A stretch of DNA of 24,462 nucleotides, taken from the IMG/VR virus record IMGVR_UViG_3300005914_000092, positions 1-24,462 of that record. One strand, written 5' to 3'. Each line of letters begins with the position of its first letter. Positions within the stretch are counted from its first letter, which is position 1. This stretch comes from a virus. The notes under the pieces are model-generated. The model worked only from the letters and a program-made list of their open reading frames with translations, searched no databases and was not told where the DNA came from. Shown in pieces: positions 1 through 6,054 of this stretch. Position numbers and translations under genes: made by a program.

Positions 1-1
1 A

Positions 2-1075
2 GCCAACGAAGTTAATGGCGAAGGTGCATTTGCGTCTGGGGGTATTGGTGGAGTAACTGATCCAGGTGGAAACACACTTGGTAATATTCCAACTGCCCAA
101 TTTGGTGTTTCTAGTGGTCCCAATGCCGTCAATCCTTCGGGTGATGCAGGCAGCGGTATTCTACGTCCAGAGCAAGCACGTCGTTTCATTGACTATGTCT
201 GGGACGCAACTGTTCTCGCCAAGGATGGTCGTCGTGTGACTATGCGAGCGAACACTATGGAGCTCGAGAAGGTCAACGTTGGTGAGCGCGTAATTCGTGC
301 AGCAAACCAGGGCGATTCTACTTATACTAACGCTGGCGCTACCTTTACCAAGGTAGAGCTAACGACTAAAAAGATCCGTTTGGACTGGGAGGTCTCAGCT
401 GAGGCTCTCGAAGATAACGTCGAGGGTGCAGCCCTTGAGGACCACTTGGTTCGACTAATGACAAACGCATTTGCAAATGACATCGAGGACCTTGCTATTA
501 ACGGTACTGGTTCTGTCAGTGACGGCGGATTCTTAAGCATTATGGAAGGTTTTGTCCCACGAGTCAGAACCAACGGTGACGCTCACGAGTCTGTTGTTAC
601 CGTTACCGAGGATGCATGGACACCAGAGGTAATGCAGGGAATTATTCTCTCGCTTCCTCGCAAGTACCGTGCACTTAAGAGTAATCTTAAGTTCTATGCT
701 GGAACCGATGCGTTCCAGGGAATCGTTGCTAATAACGGTACACTATCGGATGCAATTGCTGAAGCTCTTGGAAAGAATGGTAATACTCAGGGTAACACCC
801 AGTCTTACCTAGACGGAGAAGGCCAGACATTTGGTGGTGCTCGCACCACTCGTGTCCTAGGCATTGACGTCATGGAGGTTCCATACTTCCCAGCAGGCTA
901 CGTTGACCTCACGTTCCCACAGAATCGCATCTGGGGATTCCAGCGTGACATCACCGTAAACCGCGAATATGTTCCAAAGAAGGACACCATTGAATACACC
1001 GTATTCGTCCGCTTTGGCATTCAGTGGGAAGAAGAGGACGCTATCGCATTTGCAGACGCAGCTGCGGATAGCTAA
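2..1075 (+). CDS. Major capsid protein (5' end outside the window)
   Basis: The frame is open from the first bases of the window, so the gene begins upstream; 357 residues are visible. Internal ATGs such as the one at 236 are not starts, because conserved-looking coding sequence continues upstream of them (GILRPEQARRFIDYVWDA). The protein reads as an HK97-fold major capsid protein: an N-terminal segment rich in Gly, Ser and Asn, then an alpha/beta body with RRVTMRANTMELEKVNVGER, a LDWEVSAEALEDNVEG stretch typical of the spine helix and P-domain region, and an acidic C-terminus. It would form the icosahedral shell. Position before connector genes and a strong hairpin right after the stop fit a very highly expressed gene. 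Its Arg codons are almost all CGN, unlike the AGA/AGG-rich genes downstream. The family call rests on sequence style and synteny. Confidence 0.88.
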   Translation, partial: ANEVNGEGAFASGGIGGVTDPGGNTLGNIPTAQFGVSSGPNAVNPSGDAGSGILRPEQARRFIDYVWDATVLAKDGRRVTMRANTMELEKVNVGERVIRAANQGDSTYTNAGATFTKVELTTKKIRLDWEVSAEALEDNVEGAALEDHLVRLMTNAFANDIEDLAINGTGSVSDGGFLSIMEGFVPRVRTNGDAHESVVTVTEDAWTPEVMQGIILSLPRKYRALKSNLKFYAGTDAFQGIVANNGTLSDAIAEALGKNGNTQGNTQSYLDGEGQTFGGARTTRVLGIDVMEVPYFPAGYVDLTFPQNRIWGFQRDITVNREYVPKKDTIEYTVFVRFGIQWEEEDAIAFADAAADS

Positions 1076-1090
1076 TCTATAGTTAACCCT

Positions 1091-1126
1091 AGAGGAGGGC
1101 GGTGGCTTTTGCCTCCGCCCTCTTCT
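1091..1126 (+). terminator. Hairpin terminator after the capsid gene
   Basis: A long inverted repeat with arms 1091-1106 and 1111-1126 closes on a TTTT loop. Of 16 pairs, one is a G-U wobble and one a T-T mismatch, and the core is GC-rich (gagggcgg type). The downstream sequence is only moderately T-rich (tgttatctgtt), so it may also act as an mRNA-stabilising 3' hairpin. It separates capsid expression from the connector genes. Confidence 0.8.
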
Positions 1127-1132
1127 GTTATC

Positions 1133-1141
1133 TGTTATAAT
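1133..1141 (+). promoter_or_regulatory. Extended -10 promoter, TGTTATAAT
   Basis: TGt followed by a perfect TATAAT sits just after the capsid terminator and 21 bases before the ATG at 1163. No good -35 box is visible at 16-18 bp spacing, where the hairpin lies, as expected for an extended -10 promoter. A start near 1148 would leave a leader of about 15 bases containing the ctggagg ribosome site. It is one of five exact TGnTATAAT matches in the window, all intergenic. Confidence 0.6.
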
Positions 1142-1162
1142 TATTTCTGGAGGTTTTTTAAA

Positions 1163-1558
1163 ATGGCAGGGAAAACAAAAACAGAATCGGTAGCTGCAGA
1201 AAATAACATTAATTCTGCTTTAATTAAAGAAGATGCATCACAAGATGAAAACATGATTGGCTCATCACTAGACAACAGCCCCACAGTAAAAAAGACACCA
1301 GCACTAAAGCCAAGCGACAAAGGGGTCATATCTTCTGGAAGCGCAAGTATGCCAAAGAGTTCAAAGAAGTCAGAACCAAAACCTAAAATAAAAAAAGTTG
1401 CAATACTGTCAACTAAGAACGTGAACTGGCTAGGTGTAGGCGCTTTGGGTAAAGGGTACAATATCGTAACCCCCGAGCAAGCAGAACAGTGGCTAACGAG
1501 AAGTCACGTTCGTGAAGCTACTCCAGAAGAAGTGGCAGAAAGTTTTGAAGGCCAGTAA
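1163..1558 (+). CDS. Lys-rich protein of unknown function between capsid and connector
   Basis: 131 residues. The start at 1163 is chosen because ctggagg (1147-1153) lies 9 bases upstream; an in-frame start at 1109 would fall inside the terminator hairpin. Residues 1 to about 75 are low in hydrophobics and rich in Lys, Ser, Pro and Asp (KPSDKG, SMPKSSKKSEPKPKIKK) and are probably disordered. The last 55 residues look folded: KKVAILSTKNVNWLGVG, then GKGYNIVTPEQAEQWLTRSH and an acidic tail. A small domain of this kind often follows the capsid gene in actinobacterial phages, but I cannot name a function. A head-decoration or connector-associated role is possible from position only. The stop overlaps the next ATG (TAATG). 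Confidence 0.75.
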   Translation: MAGKTKTESVAAENNINSALIKEDASQDENMIGSSLDNSPTVKKTPALKPSDKGVISSGSASMPKSSKKSEPKPKIKKVAILSTKNVNWLGVGALGKGYNIVTPEQAEQWLTRSHVREATPEEVAESFEGQ

Positions 1559-2436
1559 TGGAAGTATTGAGGACTCCTCCATATAATTTGTCGGTAGATG
1601 TGGCTGTATCTGAACCCACGACTCCTTACGAATACACAATTACTGATATGTCGGATAACTCAACTATCTCTGGTACAAGAAGCTCAAACTCGAATTCCAT
1701 TGTTTCTATTACCCTCGAGTCAAAATACGATACTCAATACTTAGTTTTGATAGATGACGAAGAGCACTTCTTTGACGTTGTTCGTCCATACGTAGACCCA
1801 AAGACTAAGGGTGCGACTGCATCAGAAATCACAGACTACGCAAAAAACGAAGAGCTTGCAAGAGCAATTATTGACTCTGTCGTAATAGAGGGATTCTATT
1901 ATCAGAAGAGAATAATCCAGACTACCGGACTTGGTGCAGACTACATACCGCTTTGGGTAGATGCCAAGAAGTTATCAAGAATATATGAAAACAACGTGCT
2001 TGTTTATGACGCTGAGAACGAAGAGCTTTACGAAAAGGCATACGGATTGTCTGACGATAAGACATCAATAGTTGAAGTTTATCCAGACATAATTAATAGG
2101 CGTGAGGGAGCTTCAAATTATTTACCAGCGGCCTCATCTGATATGATTGATCTTAAGTATGTATATAAGGGATTTCCCAAAACATTTGACTATACTCTTG
2201 TTGTAGAACATGGATATAAGAGGGTTCCAAATGATATCGTTCGCGCTACAGAGCTTTTGATCGAAGACATTTCGTGCGGCAAGCTGGACTACTACAAGCG
2301 ATATATCGCTGACTACAATACAGATCAGTTTAAGATTAAGTTTGATAACAAAGTTTTTGAGGGCACCGGAAATATTCTTGTAGACAAAATTTTGTCCAAG
2401 TATGCTAAATCAATTAGGCATCTAGGAGTTCTGTAG
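1558..2436 (+). CDS. Head-tail connector (adaptor-like) with an N-terminal beta extension
   Basis: 292 residues, starting in a TAATG overlap with the previous stop. The C-terminal half fits head-to-tail adaptors of the SPP1 gp15/HK97 gp6 kind, which sit under the portal: VPNDIVRATELLIEDISCGK followed by a Tyr/Lys-rich segment, a flexible loop (FDNKVFEGTGN) and a final helix (ILVDKILSKYAKSIRHLGVL). Adaptors of this family are usually about 100-130 residues, so this one is long. Residues 1 to about 80 form an extra, beta-rich domain (SVDVAVSEPTTPYEYTITD, ISGTRSSNSNSIVSITLESK) that looks Ig- or FN3-like. The family call rests on the C-terminus and on its place right after the capsid. Confidence 0.65.
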   Translation: MEVLRTPPYNLSVDVAVSEPTTPYEYTITDMSDNSTISGTRSSNSNSIVSITLESKYDTQYLVLIDDEEHFFDVVRPYVDPKTKGATASEITDYAKNEELARAIIDSVVIEGFYYQKRIIQTTGLGADYIPLWVDAKKLSRIYENNVLVYDAENEELYEKAYGLSDDKTSIVEVYPDIINRREGASNYLPAASSDMIDLKYVYKGFPKTFDYTLVVEHGYKRVPNDIVRATELLIEDISCGKLDYYKRYIADYNTDQFKIKFDNKVFEGTGNILVDKILSKYAKSIRHLGVL

Positions 2437-2437
2437 T

Positions 2438-2884
2438 ATGGACTGTAACACCAATGATTTTATGTTTCCCCTTGTTGCAGATGTGTACTACCCCATAGTG
2501 GAGCAGAGCGCATATGGAAATATTAATAAAGTTTGGACGTTAGACAGGATGCTAATATGTAGCCTATCTTCTGCTGGCACAGCCTTTAAAGAGGAAGTAA
2601 AGCCCAGTGTTGCTATTACACAAGACAAAATTTTAATTGGCAGGCTGAAGGAAGACATTAGGTTTACAGAACGATCTGAGCGTAAAGCCATTACAAACAT
2701 AATCGTAACTAACATAAGAGACAAGAACTGTAATCATATTTATACTGAAACCTCTGGACCTAGATCTGGAAAGTCTACAATGTTTGAAGTGGCGACTACG
2801 GAGCCATACACTGGACCGTTCGGTGCCGTAGAATATTACAAGGTTATTCTTCGTAGATCAGAGAATCAATCGGTGGATCTATGA
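2438..2884 (+). CDS. Head-closure (stopper-like) protein
   Basis: 148 residues. taggag (2423-2428) lies 9 bases before the ATG. The sequence is mostly beta-strand: FPLVADVYYPIVEQSAYG and KVWTLDRMLICSLSSAG near the N-terminus, then a long strand-rich body ending in VEYYKVILRRSENQSVDL. This pattern, the size and the position between adaptor and tail-completion genes match SPP1 gp16/HK97-type stopper proteins, which close the portal channel after DNA packaging. The stop overlaps the next start as ATGA. The assignment is by synteny and general fold, not by a diagnostic motif. Confidence 0.55.
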   Translation: MDCNTNDFMFPLVADVYYPIVEQSAYGNINKVWTLDRMLICSLSSAGTAFKEEVKPSVAITQDKILIGRLKEDIRFTERSERKAITNIIVTNIRDKNCNHIYTETSGPRSGKSTMFEVATTEPYTGPFGAVEYYKVILRRSENQSVDL

Positions 2885-3555
2885 TAAAAGCAAGAGTAGA
2901 TGGAACTCAAACAATTAAAGATTTGAACAATTTCATGAATTACGCCATTGGCTTTTTAGAGGGTGCGGATAGTGGTAAAAAAATCTTTATGGATAAGCTT
3001 GGGGAATCTGCAGTAAACTCCCTCAAACAATTCATTGACTCTAATGCAAGGGTTAGCCCCGATACGCTAAGCCACGTCTATGAGTGGTATAGAACTGGGA
3101 GTCCAGATTCAAGACTATTCGACATTAATTATACAGTTAGCGGAATAGGATTGTCGTTTAGATCTACATTTTCTCAATCTACATCAATAAAGCTTGGATC
3201 CAGGGTTCCATTTTACGACAAGGCCAGAATTATGGAGCAAGGCATTCCAGTAAGAATAGTGCCAAAAAAATCAGCTCCCCTAGTCTTCGATGACGACAAT
3301 CAGACCGTGTTCACGCAAAAACCAATATCTATTGCAAATCCAGGAGGTACTGAAACGACTGGTTCATTCAAGAAGGTGTTTGATTTGTTTTTTGAAAACT
3401 ACTTTTCTCAGGCTTTTCTGAGATCGAGTGGAATAGAGTCTAGGCTTAAGGACACCACACTGTTCAGTAAGAATGCCCCCGCTGGTGTCAGATATGGTAA
3501 GTCAAAGGGTATCGAGGCTGGATACCGATGGATAGCGAATGCGACGGTAAATTAA
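2881..3555 (+). CDS. Tail-completion / neck protein (HK97 gp10-like)
   Basis: 224 residues, overlapping the previous stop by four bases (ATGA). It begins with amphipathic helices (TIKDLNNFMNYAIGFLEGA, LGESAVNSLKQFIDSNARVS), then SHVYEWYRTGSPDSRLFDI, and later YDKARIMEQGIPVRIVPKK, where the fold turns to strands. Helix, then SxxVYEWYRTG, then a basic beta region is the usual look of HK97 gp10-like tail-completion proteins of the head-tail joint. The C-terminus (NAPAGVRYGKSKGIEAGYRW) is basic and Gly-rich. Confidence is moderate; gene order supports it. Confidence 0.55.
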   Translation: MIKARVDGTQTIKDLNNFMNYAIGFLEGADSGKKIFMDKLGESAVNSLKQFIDSNARVSPDTLSHVYEWYRTGSPDSRLFDINYTVSGIGLSFRSTFSQSTSIKLGSRVPFYDKARIMEQGIPVRIVPKKSAPLVFDDDNQTVFTQKPISIANPGGTETTGSFKKVFDLFFENYFSQAFLRSSGIESRLKDTTLFSKNAPAGVRYGKSKGIEAGYRWIANATVN

Positions 3556-3556
3556 T

Positions 3557-4159
3557 ATGGCAATTAACTATCCACCAGTATTTATTAACGAGTACTTATC
3601 AGATAAGATTCCTCCATCTCTACCCAACAGATTTTCTTCAACCTTAATGTTCTTTCCAACACTGCCTACAAACCTAGAGGAGATGACAGAAACATTTCCA
3701 GATGCGGCCAACGACGTTTTTGCGGTATACGATAGGATGTTCAAGCTAAGAAGAACTCCATTCCCATACATAAAGTGCGAGCAGTTGCTATACTACTTCT
3801 ACAAGACATCAGGAGATCCCGTTGCATTGATTGAAACTTCTCAAAGGGTTCAAGACCTGCTGGATAGGGGAGATGACTCCGCCAAGGATCTTAATGGTTG
3901 GATAGCAGATCTTTGGATATCTCAGGGTAGGAAGGATCTTCCAGAAACAGACATAGTTACAGGTCGGCAAGTTGAGAGAGACATTGTTACATTTTCTGGA
4001 ACAGATTTTTACTTGCCCTACTTTCATGAAATCAGAATATTTCAGCTTGAAGAGACTAGAGACATTGTAGACTTTGGAACAGCCAGAACCTATGCTGGTA
4101 ACAAGATAATTATAGATTATGATTGGCACGAGTCTGGCTCAAGAGAAATTACTAGTTAA
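3557..4159 (+). CDS. Probable tail terminator protein
   Basis: 200 residues. The ATG follows the previous stop by one base, with no convincing Shine-Dalgarno, so translation is probably coupled. It lies between the tail-completion gene and the tail tube gene, the usual place of the tail terminator, which caps the tube and joins it to the head. Visible features are a Pro-rich N-terminus (INYPPVFINEYLSDKIPPSL), a core FPYIKCEQLLYYFYK helix and a strand-rich C-terminal half (TDFYLPYFHEIRIFQLEETR, NKIIIDYDW). I do not recognise a diagnostic motif; the name is inferred from synteny. Confidence 0.45.
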   Translation: MAINYPPVFINEYLSDKIPPSLPNRFSSTLMFFPTLPTNLEEMTETFPDAANDVFAVYDRMFKLRRTPFPYIKCEQLLYYFYKTSGDPVALIETSQRVQDLLDRGDDSAKDLNGWIADLWISQGRKDLPETDIVTGRQVERDIVTFSGTDFYLPYFHEIRIFQLEETRDIVDFGTARTYAGNKIIIDYDWHESGSREITS

Positions 4160-4195
4160 AATTATATCTGATAATGATTTACATCACCAAAAGGA

Positions 4196-4204
4196 TGGTA
4201 TAAT
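4196..4204 (+). promoter_or_regulatory. Extended -10 promoter, TGGTATAAT, ahead of the tail tube gene
   Basis: TGg plus a perfect TATAAT lies in the 103-base gap between 4159 and 4263, the longest intergenic gap in the window. A TTTACA at 4178-4183 resembles a -35 box but with a short 15-base spacer. Transcription from about 4211 would give a leader of about 52 bases carrying aaagagg (4247-4253) 9 bases before the ATG. A dedicated promoter makes sense for a tube protein needed in many copies. Confidence 0.65.
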
Positions 4205-4262
4205 TTAAGCGAGGAAACAAACACCCCTTTAATCTATTATAAGGAAAAAGAGGTTACATACT

Positions 4263-4898
4263 ATGGCATATACACGTGGCTCGAGTGCTAACATCATTGT
4301 TGGTGCAGCAGCACTATTTACGTACGAGCCTGCCGCGGGAGCTTCCGAGCTAACCGAGGCAGACTTGCCAGCATACGAAGATAACGTATCTTTTAAGACT
4401 ACGCTTTCTGACGATGCGGACTACCGTAATGTTGGATATACTATGAACGGTCTAGAAATAGTCTTCCAGCCTGACTTCGGTGAAGTCCAGGTTGATCAGC
4501 TACTAGACGTTGCTAAACTATTCAAGCAAGGCATGCAGGTAAACTTGAACACAGCATTCGCAGAGGCAACTCTGGAGAATCTGCTGTTCTCTCTTGCAGG
4601 CAGTGACTCCGACCTAACCGTCACAGCTGGAAACCCAACCCTAAACCTGTCCGCAGGCGATATCGGTGAGTGCCCAGTCGAGCGTGGAATGGTTGCCGTT
4701 GGACCAGGAACTGGAGACTGTGCAATTGGAGATGAGCTAGAGCGCATCTATGTTGCATACCGTGCACTCTCAATTGAGAATGTTACAGTTTCCGCAAAGC
4801 GTGACGAACCAACAATGTACGAGGTGTCATTCCGCCTTCTACCAAATGACGCAGCGTCATATGGAAAGATCGTAGATCGCACAATCCCAGCTGCATAA
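4263..4898 (+). CDS. Major tail (tube) protein
   Basis: 211 residues with a good ribosome site (aaagagg, spacing 9). The protein is compact and acidic, alternating strands and loops (SSANIIVGAAALFTYEP, TMNGLEIVFQPDFGEVQVDQ, SIENVTVSAKRDEPTMYEVS, VSFRLLPNDAASYGK), typical of siphovirus tube subunits that stack as hexamers around the tape measure. It has its own promoter upstream and a strong terminator 22 bases after the stop. All eight of its Arg codons are CGT or CGC and its GC content is visibly higher than its neighbours, as in the capsid gene, which points to high expression. Gene order just before the tail chaperones and tape measure supports the call. Confidence 0.85.
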   Translation: MAYTRGSSANIIVGAAALFTYEPAAGASELTEADLPAYEDNVSFKTTLSDDADYRNVGYTMNGLEIVFQPDFGEVQVDQLLDVAKLFKQGMQVNLNTAFAEATLENLLFSLAGSDSDLTVTAGNPTLNLSAGDIGECPVERGMVAVGPGTGDCAIGDELERIYVAYRALSIENVTVSAKRDEPTMYEVSFRLLPNDAASYGKIVDRTIPAA

Positions 4899-4920
4899 TA
4901 AGTAAATATAATTTAATATA

Positions 4921-4957
4921 AGCTGCCTCAGCATTAACTTGCTGGGGCAGCTTTTTT
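4921..4957 (+). terminator. Rho-independent terminator after the tail tube gene
   Basis: Arms 4921-4933 and 4940-4952 pair over 13 bp with one U-G wobble, the loop is ttaact, and a run of six T's follows (4952-4957). This is a textbook intrinsic terminator. The last T is also the first base of the next promoter's TGC, so terminator and promoter are fused with no spacer. Confidence 0.9.
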
Positions 4958-4965
4958 GCTATAAT
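4957..4965 (+). promoter_or_regulatory. Extended -10 promoter, TGCTATAAT, giving a probably leaderless mRNA
   Basis: TGc plus a perfect TATAAT starts inside the terminator T-run. Only six bases (agaaca) separate it from the ATG at 4972, so the expected start point is the A of the ATG itself. No Shine-Dalgarno exists between the hairpin and the ATG, which agrees with leaderless initiation, a common mode in actinobacteria. Confidence 0.7.
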
Positions 4966-4971
4966 AGAACA

Positions 4972-5658
4972 ATGGCAACCACAATATACGAATCAGGATT
5001 CATAGAGCTAATTGATGGAAACATCATATACATTACTCCACTAAAAATTAAATTTTTAAGACAGTTTATGGAAAAGTTTGAAGATGTCAAAAAAGCCAAA
5101 GGAGACGAGGACTCCATTGCTGCATTAGCAGAATGTGCCAGGGTAGCCATGCAGCAATACTGGCCATCAATAAAAACTATAGAAGACCTTGAGGACAACG
5201 TAGATCTTCCAACAATTTATAAAATATTAGACATAGCAGCAGGGATAAAGGTTAATAGCAAATCAAGAGAGCCAGTCAAGGACCAGGCTACGGAGAGTGG
5301 CTCAACCTGGGAAAAGTTAGACTTAGCAGGCCTAGAGTCTGAAGTGTTTTTGCTTGGTATCTGGAAAGACTACGAAGAGCTAGAATCTTCTCTATCCATG
5401 CCCGAGATACTAGCAACTCTAAATTCAAAAAGAGATTTGGATTATCAAGAAAAAAAGTTTTTAGCTGCCATTCAGGGCGTAGACCTAGATAAGCAAAGCG
5501 GCAAAAAGAATGAGTGGGAAGAGATGAAGGCCAGAGTCTTTAGTAAGGGGCAGGCATCCAATGCTAGTGACGTAGTCGCCCTGCAGGGTGCAAATGCTCA
5601 GAAGGCAGGCTTTGGCATAGGAATGGGGCTAAGCTACCAAGACCTTACAAAAAAATAG
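4972..5658 (+). CDS. Long tail-assembly chaperone (G-like and T-like regions in one frame)
   Basis: 228 residues from ATG 4972; a start at 4939 would lie in the terminator loop, and the MATT beginning matches the paralogue at 5711. Residues 1 to about 95 are the G-like chaperone domain (LIDGNIIYITPLKIKFLRQF, VAMQQYWP, LEDNVDLPTIYKI). After a linker (KSREPVKDQATESGS), residues about 110-180 form the T-like part (LAGLESEVFLLGIWKDYEEL, MPEILATLNSKRDLDYQEKK, FLAAIQGVDLD). In lambda-like phages the G-T protein is made by frameshifting; here both regions sit in one uninterrupted frame. These proteins recruit tube subunits to the tape measure. An A_AAA_AAA run just before the TAG is discussed in the findings. 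Confidence 0.8.
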   Translation: MATTIYESGFIELIDGNIIYITPLKIKFLRQFMEKFEDVKKAKGDEDSIAALAECARVAMQQYWPSIKTIEDLEDNVDLPTIYKILDIAAGIKVNSKSREPVKDQATESGSTWEKLDLAGLESEVFLLGIWKDYEELESSLSMPEILATLNSKRDLDYQEKKFLAAIQGVDLDKQSGKKNEWEEMKARVFSKGQASNASDVVALQGANAQKAGFGIGMGLSYQDLTKK

Positions 5659-5665
5659 CTCTTTG

Positions 5666-5674
5666 TGATATAAT
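5666..5674 (+). promoter_or_regulatory. Extended -10 promoter, TGATATAAT, ahead of the short chaperone
   Basis: TGa plus a perfect TATAAT lies 8 bases after the stop of the long chaperone. A start near 5681 would give a leader of about 30 bases with agagga (5701-5706) before the ATG at 5711. No clear -35 box at standard spacing. It would drive the short chaperone and, by read-through, the tape measure gene. Confidence 0.6.
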
Positions 5675-5710
5675 GGTTCTAGCCTAACTATGGGCGAACG
5701 AGAGGAAACA

Positions 5711-6034
5711 ATGGCGACAACAGTCAACGAAAAGAATACACTTGTACTCATCGATGGAACAAAGATTGAAGTTCGTCCACTCAAGATATCACTACTTCGT
5801 AGCTTTATGAAAAAGTTTGAGGGAATTGCAGCGGTGGCGGAAGATAACGATAAGTCAATGGATTTGCTTATGGGGTGTGTACAGATTGCAATGCAACAGT
5901 ACAAGCCAGAGCTAGCGGAAGACTTAGGTGCCCTAGAGGATAACCTAGATCTTCCAACAGTATACAAAATTGTAGAAGAGGCTTCTGGAATTAAACTTTC
6001 AGACACTTCTGTAGCAAGCAATTTTGCACGATAA
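5711..6034 (+). CDS. Short tail-assembly chaperone (G-like only), paralogue of the preceding gene
   Basis: 107 residues from ATG 5711, chosen for the agagga site and because MATT matches the paralogue; the in-frame ATG at 5690 adds only seven residues and has no site. The whole protein aligns with the first ~95 residues of the gene at 4972: LIDGTKIEVRPLKISLLRSF, MKKFE, IAMQQYKP, LEDNLDLPTVYKI and a shared GIK. Roughly 40-45 % of positions match by eye, and the DNA shares gatcttccaaca (5203-5214 and 5948-5959). It stops with no T region, and only 20 bases separate it from the tape measure, so it cannot gain one by frameshifting. It probably plays the part of lambda gpG. Confidence 0.8.
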   Translation: MATTVNEKNTLVLIDGTKIEVRPLKISLLRSFMKKFEGIAAVAEDNDKSMDLLMGCVQIAMQQYKPELAEDLGALEDNLDLPTVYKIVEEASGIKLSDTSVASNFAR

Positions 6035-6054
6035 TTAATAAGAGGTGCTAGTGA

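Noticed and set aside
1109-1162. In-frame start upstream of the Lys-rich protein
   Set aside because: It lies within the terminator hairpin and promoter; the ATG at 1163 has a strong ribosome site.
4939-4971. Upstream ATG extending the long chaperone
   Set aside because: It begins in the loop of the terminator hairpin, and the added residues are absent from the paralogue, whose start aligns with MATT at 4972.
5451-5457. A_AAA_AAG slippery heptamer in phase inside the long chaperone gene
   Set aside because: It encodes an ordinary Glu-Lys-Lys; a -1 shift would stop after 11 codons in the middle of the T-like region and give no sensible product.
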